This document shows, piece after piece, positions 31,402-39,359 of a stretch of DNA of 64,000 bases. The notes under the pieces are model-generated. The model did no database searches. It saw only the letters and a list, made by a program, of their open reading frames with translations, and had not been told where the DNA came from. This stretch comes from Streptosporangium sp. NBC_01755 (GTDB lineage Bacteria > Actinomycetota > Actinomycetes > Streptosporangiales > Streptosporangiaceae): contig NZ_CP109131.1 in NCBI RefSeq assembly GCF_035917995.1, forward strand, positions 1,302,001 to 1,366,000, in the 5' to 3' direction. Made by a program: the position numbers and the translations under genes. Positions within the stretch are counted from its first letter, which is position 1. Every line of letters starts with the position of its first letter.

Positions 31402-32190
31402 TTACGGCAGAGGCTGACGGCCCCACAGGTCCACCACCAAGTCCACGCCCCGCGGCGTGGCGTAAGCAACAGGGAAGACGAAGCCGTTCTTCGTCTCGGT
31501 CTTCACCTCGAAGTGCCCGGAGCGCTGACTCGTTGCCCGCGGCAGGTTCCGGCCGCCACCGCCCTGGGATACCTGACGGCGGAACAGGCTGATCTCGACC
31601 AGCCAATTCGTCAGCGGCTTGACCGTGGTGCGCAGGATGTCGGCCAGCTCGGTCATGCCGATCAGGCCCTCGGAGTTGCAGTAGGCGTCCCACTTGCCGG
31701 CCTTGGGCTTAGCGACCTCCAACTCCCGGCTGAGCTCCTGCTCCCGCTCCAAGACGGCGAGATACTTGCGTGCCATCTCGATCTCGGTCATGGGCTTGCT
31801 GGTGGCGTTCTCGGCCTCGCGGGTCTTGATCGCGAAGTAGGACTGAGCGGCGGCGACCTGAGGCTTGTTGGGGTCGCCGTTCATGGCAACGAGGTAGGCG
31901 GCGTAGCGGCTCAGTCGATAGTTGCCCCGATGGGTGTTCGGCGCATTCCCGCTGGTCACTACGGGTTCCCAGAGGCGGGAAAACGCCTGCTCGGAGTAGG
32001 TGGCGGTGTTCTCCGCCGAGCGGATCGCCCGGTCGATCACCGCTTCGAAGTTCTCCCACTTCCCGTAGCCCATGACGACCTGGAGTTCACGAGCGAGCCA
32101 GTGCTCGCCGTTCTCGTCCTCATGGCGGATCGCGTCGAACGGGGACCCTGACTCGGGGTGACCGGGGACGGCAATGGTATTTTCGGGCAT
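31402..32190 (-). CDS. DinD/BRO-type antirepressor with KilA-C-like end
   Basis: 262 residues. The N-terminal half (about 15-150) matches the DinD/BRO style: RELQVVMGYGKWENF, YRLSRYAAYLVAMNGDP, QSYFAIKTREAE. After a coiled-coil segment (about 120-155), the C-terminal domain with LADILRTTVKPLTNWLVE resembles the KilA-C/antirepressor DNA-binding end. Such proteins block phage repressors during induction. ATG 32190 has AGGAG 7 nt upstream. Confidence 0.8.
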   Translation of the reverse strand: MPENTIAVPGHPESGSPFDAIRHEDENGEHWLARELQVVMGYGKWENFEAVIDRAIRSAENTATYSEQAFSRLWEPVVTSGNAPNTHRGNYRLSRYAAYLVAMNGDPNKPQVAAAQSYFAIKTREAENATSKPMTEIEMARKYLAVLEREQELSRELEVAKPKAGKWDAYCNSEGLIGMTELADILRTTVKPLTNWLVEISLFRRQVSQGGGGRNLPRATSQRSGHFEVKTETKNGFVFPVAYATPRGVDLVVDLWGRQPLP

Positions 32191-32432
32191 GTCAACTCTC
32201 CTATATAGGGTTGGCCACTCCCGGGGCGGTCTCATCCACCGCCGCCGGGGTTTGTCGTACAGCTCCCCATATGCCTACCACCCAGGGCCGACAGGTCATG
32301 AAGACCGAATCCCGCTCTAGAGGCGGCCCGTGTCCATGCCGTCCTGTTATGGCCGGTAACCCGTGAGCCTCGCGAGGCGTCTGAGAGTTGGTCCCGGCTC
32401 CGGCGAGGGGAGTCGGGGCCCGAGCAACGTGA

Positions 32433-32464
32433 GAGCCCCGCCGCTTCGGAAAGCGGCGGGGCTC
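32433..32464 (-). terminator. Terminator of the XRE-TPR regulator gene
   Basis: A perfect 14-bp stem with loop CGGA, 46 nt after the regulator stop. The other parts of the 319-nt interval (32,191-32,509) contain the antirepressor promoter and no gene I can support. Confidence 0.7.
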
Positions 32465-32509
32465 ATCCCCGCAGACGCGAGGCCGACCTGGTTCATGGCA
32501 GGAAAGACG

Positions 32510-33895
32510 CTAAGGCAGGGGGCGCCTTCCGGCCAGCGCGGTTGCGAGTTCCCGAACCCCAGCCACTCGGGGATGCACAGCAGTGAGGTCGTCAGCGATC
32601 CGCCGGATCTTGGGCCGGTCACGCACCTCGCTCGGCGCCTCCCTATAAGCCTCAAGCAGCGCGCTCGCCGTCTCCTCCGGCCGGCCCCGCATCCACCAGG
32701 CCCGCGCCAGGTCGGTGTGCAACCGTCCCCTGCGCTCCGGCGTCGGATACATCTCCGGCCGCAGATCCTTGCCCACCTGCAGCGCCGCCCCCGCGTCACC
32801 GAGTGAATAGTGGATGTTCATCCGGTACATCCGCGTGAACGGCTCGGCTTCCGGTTTGCCCGTCAACGCAACCAGACGCTCAGCGGCCCGCTCAGCCTCC
32901 GCGAGCCGCGCAAACGCCTCCTCCCGATCATCCGCCTGGCTCGCCGTGTAGGCGGAAGTACACATCAGCCGCAGGTACGTGCCCAGCTGCGGTGCCTTGC
33001 GTAGCCCCATCACCTCCAGGGTGTCAGCGGCCCGCTCCACCACCCGCGTGGCCGCGTCATGCTGCCCGGTCGTACGGAGCATCATCCCCATCGCCCGAGC
33101 GGACGCGCCCTGGGCCACCGCATCCTCAGACCGTTGCGCGTACAACACCCCATGGTCAGCGGTGCGGAGTCCCGTGTCCTTGCGGCCCACCTTGTTCAAA
33201 ACATCGGCGGCGAGGTTGTAGCAGGAAGCCAACGTCGCCCACCCCGCTGGGGTGTCCACCCGCTTGGCGGTGTCGAGAGCAGCCGACAGCAGAGCAGGGA
33301 ACTCGGCCAATAGCGGCGCGAGCGCGCTGATATCGAACTGGCCTCGCGCAGCCTGCAGACGCTGCTGGATTTCAGCGAGTGCCGCGGGGCGGCTGGATTC
33401 GACAGGAACCGCGAGAGCGGCTTCAAGGTCCAGCAGTAGATGCAGCGGGACAGCGACCCCCGCCACTCCCGCCGCTTTGATCAATGTCCTGCGCTCCATA
33501 GGATCCTCTCTCTCATCGTCGCCGAAGTTCCTATTACGGCGTTTCGGTGTCGGCAATCCCAGACGTTCAGCAGAAACCCCGTACAACCGGCACAAAACCT
33601 CGCTGTACACGGACCCCGGCTTTCCTTGACCGTGCTCCCATTTGCACAACATCACCGTATTGACGTCCGGTCTTTCCAGCCCGTCTTCGGCGTACAGGGC
33701 CGCGATCTCCTCGATCGCGCGAGCGCGACTCCACCCGTGTGCCAGGCGCCACGCCTCCAACGGCAGCATCTCAGGAACTTTTTTGAGGATTTCGGCGCAT
33801 ATGTCCGGCGCTTTCATCCCGCGGTCCCTGCATGTGAGGCTGACAGTTTTGGCCTGCCTCAAAAGCGCGGCTCGTTGTGTTCGCTCAACACCCAT
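32510..33895 (-). CDS. XRE regulator with TPR domain
   Basis: 461 residues. A helix-turn-helix (about 40-100; LEAWRLAHGWSRARAIEEIAALY, then VMLCKWEHGQGKP) is followed by a hydrophobic joint and 6-8 tetratricopeptide-like helix pairs up to the end. Regulators of this build often sense peptides or partner proteins. ATG 33895 has GGAGG 6 nt upstream; the frame is open further to 33967, but that part overlaps the palindromic operator. It is divergent from the NUDIX operon. Confidence 0.8.
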   Translation of the reverse strand: MGVERTQRAALLRQAKTVSLTCRDRGMKAPDICAEILKKVPEMLPLEAWRLAHGWSRARAIEEIAALYAEDGLERPDVNTVMLCKWEHGQGKPGSVYSEVLCRLYGVSAERLGLPTPKRRNRNFGDDEREDPMERRTLIKAAGVAGVAVPLHLLLDLEAALAVPVESSRPAALAEIQQRLQAARGQFDISALAPLLAEFPALLSAALDTAKRVDTPAGWATLASCYNLAADVLNKVGRKDTGLRTADHGVLYAQRSEDAVAQGASARAMGMMLRTTGQHDAATRVVERAADTLEVMGLRKAPQLGTYLRLMCTSAYTASQADDREEAFARLAEAERAAERLVALTGKPEAEPFTRMYRMNIHYSLGDAGAALQVGKDLRPEMYPTPERRGRLHTDLARAWWMRGRPEETASALLEAYREAPSEVRDRPKIRRIADDLTAVHPRVAGVRELATALAGRRPLP

Positions 33896-33952
33896 CGCAA
33901 CCCTCCGGCGCAACAACCTGCAATCGACAGTAACCCAAACGTCACCTCGAAC

Positions 33953-33968
33953 ATTGTCAGCTGACAAT
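33953..33968. promoter_or_regulatory. 16-bp perfect palindrome ATTGTCAGCTGACAAT
   Basis: It lies 58 nt upstream of the XRE-TPR start and 180 nt before the NUDIX gene, in their shared 252-nt divergent promoter region. It is probably the operator of the XRE-TPR protein and controls both directions. Confidence 0.6.
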
Positions 33969-34147
33969 ATTCGCCATCACTGGCATTGATGACGGCCACC
34001 ACCGCGCCGCACCCTGAAGCCAGCACGCCAAACCAGCAGGCAAGACACGCATCCAACGTCCCCCATTCCTGTGGAAGACCGTCCCCTGGTCCGCCAAGGT
34101 GAACAGGAACGGCGCCACACCCCGGCGCCCAACCACCAGGAGACCCC

Positions 34148-34600
34148 GTGAAGCACCTCATTACCCGGGTTTGGCGTGCCCTGGCAGGCCCACTCCAATG
34201 GCGCATCCTGTGGGTCAGCCACGCCAAGTTCATGATCGGCGTCACCGGCATCGTCCGTGACTCTGACGGCAACGTGCTCCTCCTTCGGCACCGGCTGTGG
34301 CCGGAACACCGCCAGTGGGGTCTGCCCACCGGCTACGCCAACAAGGGGGAACGCTTCGAGGACACGATCGTTCGCGAAGTACGCGAAGAAACCGGCCTGG
34401 ACGTTCAGGTCGGCAAGCTCGCCCACATCAAAAGCGGCTACCAGCTGCGGGTCGAGATCGCATACGAAGCCTTGGTCACCGGCGGAACCCTCCGCGTCGA
34501 CTCAATGGAGATCCTGGAGGCGAGATGGTTCACACCGTTCAATCTGCCCGACGGCATCCAGGAGTCGCATCGGCTCCTGATCCACGACAAGCAGGAGTAG
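34148..34600 (+). CDS. NUDIX hydrolase
   Basis: 150 residues. The complete Nudix box runs from Gly62 to Leu84 (G-x5-E68-x7-R76-E77-x2-E80-E81-x-G83-L84). It hydrolyses nucleoside-diphosphate-linked substrates; which one is not visible. NUDIX genes recur in actinomycete conjugative elements next to their activator genes. GTG 34148 has AGGAG 7 nt upstream. Confidence 0.88.
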   Translation: MKHLITRVWRALAGPLQWRILWVSHAKFMIGVTGIVRDSDGNVLLLRHRLWPEHRQWGLPTGYANKGERFEDTIVREVREETGLDVQVGKLAHIKSGYQLRVEIAYEALVTGGTLRVDSMEILEARWFTPFNLPDGIQESHRLLIHDKQE

Positions 34601-34653
34601 CCCTTGGACTCCTGACCCCCAACGAACACCTGGCCGGCTCCCCCGCCGACCGT

Positions 34654-35607
34654 GTGGCGCTCACCGAGCGGCTCGCCGCCCAGCGGGCGACCGCCGGCCT
34701 CGACCAAGCGCACCCGAACGTGGTGTTCTCGCTGTTGCCCTGGGTGCTGGCCGACCTCGGCAGCGACGCCCTGCAGGTCTTCTACACCGGCGCAGCCATC
34801 TTGGCCGACCGGTACGAAAAGCTGGGCCTGCACCGGCTCCTGCCGACCGACCGGGTATGGGTCGGCGTCCGCTCCACCCGGGCCGGCGTCTTCGGCGGCT
34901 TCCACCACGCCGGGCAGGGGTACCGGCACCTGCAGATGGGGGCCGTGGTCACCCGCTACGGCCGCCTGGACCAGGCCGTGGCGGCTCCGGAGCTGGTGGC
35001 GTTGGACCTGCTGCGGGCCTACGCCCACGACTGCCTGCACTACGGCTCCTACCGCGAATACAGGCTGCGGCATGGTGAGCTCGTCCGCACCCGGTACGGC
35101 ATTAACAGCCGCGGCGAGGACGGCCGCACCTACTCGGCTCCCGACCCGGCCGGGTCCATCTCGACCCGGAACCTCGGGGTGGTGATGGAGGGCGCCACCG
35201 ACCGGGAGGCCTCGGCCATCGCCCGGCAGGCGGCCCAGCGAGCAGGCGTCACCGAGCCGGACGGAGTCGACCGCTTCGCGTTCCGCGACGTCACCGGACG
35301 TCTCACCGATGCCGACCTGGCGCGTCTCCCCCTCCATCAGGCCCCGGCCGAGCAGCGGACGGCCGGCAGGCGGGACTTTCTGGCCTCGCTGGGCTCCTAC
35401 ACGCGCGGCGTGAACAACCGCTACAGCGTCTTCCTGGCCGAGGTCGGAGGCAGCGAAGTCGATGAGCTCCACACCGTCATCGTGTCCTCGATGATCAGCG
35501 GACGCCTGGCCCCGCTGTCGGCCTGGCTCGACCAGCGGCACGGCCCGAGGACGTTCGCCGTACTTTTCCGGGCCGCTTCCTACCGAGGGCCCGAACCAGA
35601 CGCATAA
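34654..35607 (+). CDS. Hypothetical protein downstream of the NUDIX gene
   Basis: 317 residues from GTG 34654; the same frame is open and protein-like for about 16 more codons, so the true start may be a rarer codon near 34606. The middle has LLRAYAHDCLHYGSYREYRL, a His-rich helix reminiscent of metal sites, and later SSMISGRLAPLSAWLDQ. I recognise no family. It follows the NUDIX gene closely, so the two form an operon ended by the terminator at 35611. Confidence 0.6.
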   Translation: MALTERLAAQRATAGLDQAHPNVVFSLLPWVLADLGSDALQVFYTGAAILADRYEKLGLHRLLPTDRVWVGVRSTRAGVFGGFHHAGQGYRHLQMGAVVTRYGRLDQAVAAPELVALDLLRAYAHDCLHYGSYREYRLRHGELVRTRYGINSRGEDGRTYSAPDPAGSISTRNLGVVMEGATDREASAIARQAAQRAGVTEPDGVDRFAFRDVTGRLTDADLARLPLHQAPAEQRTAGRRDFLASLGSYTRGVNNRYSVFLAEVGGSEVDELHTVIVSSMISGRLAPLSAWLDQRHGPRTFAVLFRAASYRGPEPDA

Positions 35608-35610
35608 ACC

Positions 35611-35657
35611 ACGTGAAGGCGCCCCGCCGGTCCGAAGACCAGGCGGGGCGTTCGCGT
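35611..35657 (+). terminator. Terminator of the NUDIX operon
   Basis: GCCCCGCC/GGCGGGGC stem (35621-35628 and 35642-35649) with extended imperfect pairing. It is a variant of the cassette at 23414 and 24576 and also serves the minus-strand gene ending at 35660. Confidence 0.65.
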
Positions 35658-35659
35658 GT

Positions 35660-35782
35660 TCAGGCTCGGGCGGTCGTCTCCTGCGATGGCGGCGGAGCGT
35701 CCGTGATCTGCTCTACGCGGGCGTGTACCTCGTCGTAGGCGCGCTGAGCTTCGATCAGGTCAGGCGGAAAGTCGTAGGCCAT
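35660..35782 (-). CDS. 40-residue hypothetical protein
   Basis: Starts at ATG 35782 with GGAG just upstream. MAYDFPPDLIEAQRAYDEV, then a helical and Pro/Thr-rich tail. No family is recognised. It shares a promoter region and a dyad with the plus-strand gene at 35893. Confidence 0.5.
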   Translation of the reverse strand: MAYDFPPDLIEAQRAYDEVHARVEQITDAPPPSQETTARA

Positions 35783-35846
35783 CGTGCTCCAGTCCCCGAG
35801 GTTGCGGGGAGATCCTACGGCCCTCCAGCCCTGGGGCTCCAACCTG

Positions 35847-35868
35847 TTGCATACCTATCCCTATGCAA
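35847..35868. promoter_or_regulatory. Dyad TTGCATA-N8-TATGCAA
   Basis: A perfect 7-bp inverted repeat in the divergent region between 35782 and 35893. Two further TGCATA/TATGCA half-sites occur at about 35884 and 35897, so it may be a multi-site operator. Confidence 0.55.
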
Positions 35869-35892
35869 ACCATCCTTCCGTAGTGCATAGTG

Positions 35893-36216
35893 ATGGCTAT
35901 GCAGATCTACGTGAGGTTCGGCGACTGCCCCGAAGGCCGCAGCTACAACTTCGACGCCGACGACTACGAGCCCGGCGTCTCGGTCTACAAGGCCATCCTC
36001 AACAACTGGGGCGAGCTCAGCCTCATCCTCCCCAACGAGGAGTCCGCCGCCACCGTAGAGATGCTGCTGTGCGACCGCCCCGTCTACCGCGTCGAGGGCC
36101 GCCTCCTGGAGACGGTCGGCGGAGACGGCGAACCCCTCATCGCCGACGCTGTCCTCACCCTTATGGAGGACGTAGACGGCACCCTACTGCCCTACTCGAT
36201 CGAGGAGAACGCGTGA
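35893..36216 (+). CDS. Hypothetical protein
   Basis: 107 residues, acidic, mostly beta-like (QIYVRFGDCPEGRSYNF, GELSLILPN, YRVEGRLLETVGGDGEP). No family is recognised. The start could be ATG 35893 or 35899; neither has a good ribosome site. The stop overlaps the next start by 4 nt (GTGA). Confidence 0.6.
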   Translation: MAMQIYVRFGDCPEGRSYNFDADDYEPGVSVYKAILNNWGELSLILPNEESAATVEMLLCDRPVYRVEGRLLETVGGDGEPLIADAVLTLMEDVDGTLLPYSIEENA

Positions 36217-36509
36217 CCGACACCCAGGGCTACGAGGCCGACCCCGCCGACGTCGAAGCGCTGCTCGACACCGCGATCAGCGACGCCCTCGATGAGCCTG
36301 ACCCGCTCATCCGCTACACCCTCCTGACCAAGGACCTGGTGCTGTACGACGCGCTCGTGGGCCGGATCGCACAGGAGCGCTACCGGGCAGTGGCTGCCAT
36401 GTCGTCGCCCGGCGGCATGTCCTACGCCGCGATCGGCGACGCCCTCGGCGTGTCCCGCTCACGTGCTCAGCAGCTCGTGGAGCGCGGCCGAGTCCCGCCC
36501 GAGCGGTAG
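36213..36509 (+). CDS. Small HTH protein (sigma-region-4-like)
   Basis: 98 residues. The C-terminal helix-turn-helix GMSYAAIGDALGVSRSRAQQLVERG resembles sigma region 4 or its relatives; the N-terminal 60 residues form helices. It is translationally coupled to the gene before it, suggesting the two act together, e.g. as a regulator and its partner. Confidence 0.7.
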   Translation: MTDTQGYEADPADVEALLDTAISDALDEPDPLIRYTLLTKDLVLYDALVGRIAQERYRAVAAMSSPGGMSYAAIGDALGVSRSRAQQLVERGRVPPER

Positions 36510-36523
36510 CCGTACAACGCGAA

Positions 36524-36561
36524 AGAGCGCCGCCACCCCCGTCTGGGGGTGGCGGCGCTCT
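36524..36561. terminator. Bidirectional terminator between convergent genes
   Basis: A 17-bp perfect stem with loop GTCT lies between the HTH gene (+) and the collagen-like gene (-) and ends both. Confidence 0.8.
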
Positions 36562-36573
36562 CGTGTGTGCGGG

Positions 36574-37188
36574 CTACGGGGCCATGGTCTGCGTCGGCTG
36601 CGGGGTGGAGGTAGACGTCGGGGTGGCGGTCGGAGTCGGCGCCGGGTTGGGAACGCCGAGCTTGCACTTCAGCCTCGGGTAGCCCTTGACCGAGCCGTCC
36701 CACTTGCACAGGGACTGCACCCCGTTGATGTCGAGGACGAACGGCCCGTCGAGGCCGGCGCCGTCCTTACCGGGGGCGCCGTCGGCTCCGTCCTTGCCGT
36801 CAGCGCCGGGCTTACCGGCCTCTCCCGGAGCGCCGGGCTTACCAGCGGGGCCTTCCGGGCCGGTCTTCCCAATCGGCCCCTGCGGGCCGGTCAGGCCCCG
36901 CTCACCCTGCGGGCCCTGAGGGCCTCGCGGGCCGGTCTCCCCCTGCGGGCCGGGGCCGGCCACCGTGCTCTGCCCCTGGGTGGCCTGCTTGGTCCACCAC
37001 ACCTTGACCTCGGTCGGCTTGCACTTGGTGGTGGCGTTAACGAGCCGCACGTAGCCGGTGCTCTTGGCCTTGCACGCGTAGATGAGGTCAGCGGCCGAGG
37101 TCTGCGCGGCTGAGGCGGTGGTGACGCTGGACAGGCCGACCGCGAGGATCGCGGTGGCCGCGATAGCGAGAGGCGTACGGAGACGCAT
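36574..37188 (-). CDS. Secreted collagen-like protein
   Basis: 204 residues from ATG 37188 (GGAG 7 nt upstream). A signal peptide ([20 protein letters not shown], cleavage near ASA-AQ) is followed by a Cys-containing domain (about 30-75), a run of about 22 Gly-x-y triplets (about 80-145) with Pro and Lys typical of collagen, a second small Cys domain, and a Pro/Thr tail. The protein should be exported and trimeric. It lies just before the lysis genes, like a lysogenic-conversion gene, and may change the cell surface. A tail-fibre use is less likely because of the signal peptide. Confidence 0.85.
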   Translation of the reverse strand: MRLRTPLAIAATAILAVGLSSVTTASAAQTSAADLIYACKAKSTGYVRLVNATTKCKPTEVKVWWTKQATQGQSTVAGPGPQGETGPRGPQGPQGERGLTGPQGPIGKTGPEGPAGKPGAPGEAGKPGADGKDGADGAPGKDGAGLDGPFVLDINGVQSLCKWDGSVKGYPRLKCKLGVPNPAPTPTATPTSTSTPQPTQTMAP

Positions 37189-37381
37189 GAGAGAACTCCA
37201 GGGGAGGAAGGGGAAGCCGTGGCGCGGCCCAACCAGAGTGGCAGGAAGGAACAATCCGCGAAGGCAAAATGGGGCATGTCACGAAAAGGCGTCACACATA
37301 AAGAACGCCCCCTCGTCCGGGGACGAGGGGGCGAACAGAGGCCGGAGTTTGATCAGTTCAATTCGCTGACGCGAGGGGTGC

Positions 37382-37573
37382 TCAAACTACCGGGCCGTGG
37401 CAGACGAAGCTGCACACCTCGGACCCCGAGACGAGGCAATCGCCGTTGCAGCCGTGACGACAATCAGACGGGTCGTCCAACGGTGACGGCAGGCGGATCT
37501 CCCAGACGAGATCCAGCCCGGCATCCAGCATGGTCCGCCGTAGCTCCGACAGGCGCGGGTCCTGCTCGCTCAC
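37382..37573 (-). CDS. Cys-rich miniprotein A
   Basis: 63 residues from GTG 37573 with AGGGG 7 nt upstream. After a helical start it ends with DCRHGCNGDCLVSGSEVCSFVCH, five cysteines and two histidines in 23 positions. The protein just upstream (37586-37729) has the same pattern, so this is a duplicated small fold, likely zinc-binding or disulfide-bonded. The function is unknown. Confidence 0.6.
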   Translation of the reverse strand: MSEQDPRLSELRRTMLDAGLDLVWEIRLPSPLDDPSDCRHGCNGDCLVSGSEVCSFVCHGPVV

Positions 37574-37585
37574 GCAATGCCCCTC

Positions 37586-37729
37586 TCACGCATCGGCTTG
37601 CCCGTACCACGCCGGGAACGACCAGGTATCGACGTGAGCAGCCCAGCTGTGGCAGGACACCGCGCAAGCAGGATGCGGGCGCAGGATGCACCCGTCGCAG
37701 CCGTGGTCGCATTGACGCCGCTCTCTCAC
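37586..37729 (-). CDS. Cys-rich miniprotein B
   Basis: 47 residues from GTG 37729, preceded by AGGAGG. CDHGCDGCILRPHPACAVSCH matches the Cys/His spacing of miniprotein A (C-x2-GC-x-G... C...CH), then an aromatic tail (WAAHVDTWSFPAWYG). Its stop is 13 nt before the start of miniprotein A, so both are co-translated. It is shorter than most gene callers accept. Confidence 0.6.
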   Translation of the reverse strand: MRERRQCDHGCDGCILRPHPACAVSCHSWAAHVDTWSFPAWYGQADA

Positions 37730-37749
37730 GCTGACCTCCTGCGAAGTCG

Positions 37750-37770
37750 AAAAGGGGCCGAGCGGCCCGA
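37750..37770 (-). terminator. Small minus-strand hairpin with TTTT
   Basis: GGGCC-GCTC-GGCCC followed by CTTTTCG on the minus strand, 20 nt before the start of miniprotein B. It could terminate upstream transcription or attenuate the miniprotein operon. Confidence 0.4.
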
Positions 37771-37784
37771 AGGCGACTCGACCC

Positions 37785-37927
37785 CGTAGTGTCCGTTGAG
37801 GCTTAGGGTGCCGGAGTCCCGCTCCTAGACACGCCGATCTCCCCCGCGCGGGACTGGAGGAGGTGCGGCCCTCAACGGATAGAGATGAGGCTACCGGGTC
37901 CTCCCCGGAAGCCTCATCTCTTTTTGA
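37785..37927 (+). ncRNA. Candidate structured RNA with intrinsic terminator
   Basis: On the plus strand, TCCGTTGAGG (37792-37801) pairs perfectly with CCTCAACGGA (37870-37879). Inside, AGTCCCGC (37815-37822) pairs with GCGGGACT (37848-37855). Directly after comes a terminator: a 12-bp stem AGAGATGAGGCT/AGCCTCATCTCT followed by TTTTT. No reading frame on the plus strand explains the terminator. I propose a short RNA transcribed against the late genes. It shares TCCGTTG with the tandem repeats at 30091-30148, possibly by chance. No promoter is clear. Confidence 0.5.
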
Positions 37928-38086
37928 GCCGACCGCCGTACGGAGCAGTCAGCCCTCCGGGTGTGCTTAGACGGTCCTAGCCTCCGGCGATCAACCCGGG
38001 ACTGCCGCCACCCCGAACCCCGCCAGTCCCTGAGGACGACAGGAAGCGAAAACCCCGAGCACTCCCGGGCGCTCGGGACGGACAGA

Positions 38087-38275
38087 CTACCGCTGGGGCG
38101 AGTCCGACTTCTGCGCGTTCGGCACGGCCCACACTCCGAGCGCGGTCAGCACCGCGAGAACGGTGTCCACCCACTCCTGCGGCGTATAGACGCCGTCATC
38201 GACCGCGCCCTTCGCGATGAAGACCGCAGCGAACAGTGCCGCTACGACGGTCTTCGCGTACTTGCCTACGTTCAT
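38087..38275 (-). CDS. Holin
   Basis: 62 residues with two hydrophobic segments (YAKTVVAALFAAVFIAKGAV and VDTVLAVLTALGVWAVP) joined by a DGVYTPQEW turn, typical of small actinophage holins. It makes the membrane lesion that releases the endolysin. The start is ATG 38275. It is separated from the endolysin by a 40-residue gene and two terminators, so it may have its own promoter. Confidence 0.8.
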   Translation of the reverse strand: MNVGKYAKTVVAALFAAVFIAKGAVDDGVYTPQEWVDTVLAVLTALGVWAVPNAQKSDSPQR

Positions 38276-38337
38276 TCGCCCCTCCTGGGGGTCAGCCCGC
38301 CGGGCGGCGGGAAGTGAAGAGCCCGGATCCGGGCATG

Positions 38338-38370
38338 AAAAAAAGCCCCAGCCAGGAGGCGCAGGGCTCA
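38338..38370 (-). terminator. Terminator upstream of the holin
   Basis: Minus strand AGCCC...GGGCT stem (38344-38348 with 38364-38368) followed by a seven-base T-run. Confidence 0.65.
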
Positions 38371-38430
38371 GCAGTGAGGTGTGAACTTTCGCGGAATATC
38401 ATTCATTCCGCAGGTCAGGGGCAGGTGTGA

Positions 38431-38459
38431 AAAAACCGGCGATATTATCACCGGTTTTG
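38431..38459. terminator. Terminator after the structural/lysis operon
   Basis: AAAACCGG/CCGGTTTT arms with an 11-nt loop and T-run on the minus strand, 12 nt after the last small lysis-region gene. Confidence 0.75.
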
Positions 38460-38470
38460 CAACACCAAGA

Positions 38471-38593
38471 TCAGTTGGACTCGTCGATGAGTCCAGGGAG
38501 AGGCCCGTCGTCCTCACCGGGCTCCGGCGTGTCAGGCCACAGAGCAGCCACCCGAGCCAGGTACGGCCACAACAAGGCGTGTAGGACGTCCAT
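38471..38593 (-). CDS. 40-residue protein after the endolysin
   Basis: The ATG at 38593 follows the endolysin stop by 2 nt. MDVLHALLWPYLARVAALWP forms one amphipathic/hydrophobic helix, then an acidic Pro-rich tail. It could be a second holin-like or lysis-accessory peptide. Its position directly after the endolysin supports expression. Confidence 0.5.
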   Translation of the reverse strand: MDVLHALLWPYLARVAALWPDTPEPGEDDGPLPGLIDESN

Positions 38594-38595
38594 GG

Positions 38596-39357
38596 TCAGG
38601 CGACGCGGAGCAGCAAAGCCCAGGTGTCCTTGTCGACAATGCCTGTCGGCTTCTTCCCGGCGGCGTCCTGGATGCCCTTCACACCGTTCTCGTGCTCTTC
38701 GGAGAACACGGTGTCGTTGAGCCCGTCCAATCCTCCGTAGTCGCGGGCCAGCAGCAGGTAGTGCAGCGTCTTCACGTGCCAGCGAATCGGGTCCTTGTCG
38801 TCCTTGCCGTCGCCGAGCTTCAGGGTGGGCAGCTTCTTCACCATGACCTCCGTAGAGTTCGGGACGGGCTTCGGCTTGGCCGGCGGTTTCGGCGGGGCGG
38901 CGTCGATGGGCATCCCAGCGTCCACCCAGGCCTGCAACTTCGACCCAGGGCAGCTGGTGGCGTATCGCTCGCCGTGACCGAGAAGCTTGAGCTTGCGCCC
39001 GGCCCGGCGGCACGCCTCCCCGTACAGCCAGCGGATCGACCGCTTCGCCGCCTCGGTGGGGTTGTTGTTGCCGATGTAGGCAACCGACTCGCCGGATGTG
39101 TTGTGGCCGGGACAGTGCGCGCCGACGACACACCAGCCGCGGCCCTCATAGATGACGCCGTTCTCGTCGACGAGGTGCCCGTAACCGATGTCGGACCAGC
39201 CGTTGCCGTCGAGGTGGAAGTTCTGGATGGCCTGGATGCTCTGCGTCTTCGGCCCGGCGCTGTGGTGGACGAAGAACTCGGTCCGCTGCCCCCAGGTGAC
39301 GGTGTAGCGGCTGCGGGGCGGACGAGCACCCCACTTCTTGCGGGGGATGATGTCCAT
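38596..39357 (-). CDS. Endolysin: N-acetylmuramoyl-L-alanine amidase
   Basis: 253 residues from ATG 39357 (GAGG upstream). The Amidase_2/PGRP domain (about 1-150) carries the zinc ligands His31, His128 and Cys136 (FVHHSAG, LLGHGERYATSCPG). After a Pro/Lys linker (about 155-172) comes a C-terminal peptidoglycan-binding domain (about 185-250: VKTLHYLLLARDYGG, FSEEHENGVKGIQ). It cleaves the amide between muramic acid and the stem peptide at the end of infection. Confidence 0.92.
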   Translation of the reverse strand: MDIIPRKKWGARPPRSRYTVTWGQRTEFFVHHSAGPKTQSIQAIQNFHLDGNGWSDIGYGHLVDENGVIYEGRGWCVVGAHCPGHNTSGESVAYIGNNNPTEAAKRSIRWLYGEACRRAGRKLKLLGHGERYATSCPGSKLQAWVDAGMPIDAAPPKPPAKPKPVPNSTEVMVKKLPTLKLGDGKDDKDPIRWHVKTLHYLLLARDYGGLDGLNDTVFSEEHENGVKGIQDAAGKKPTGIVDKDTWALLLRVA

Positions 39358-39359
39358 GG

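Noticed and set aside
36574-37188. Collagen-like gene as a tail fibre
   Set aside because: It has a signal peptide and lies outside the tail gene block, beyond the lysis genes.
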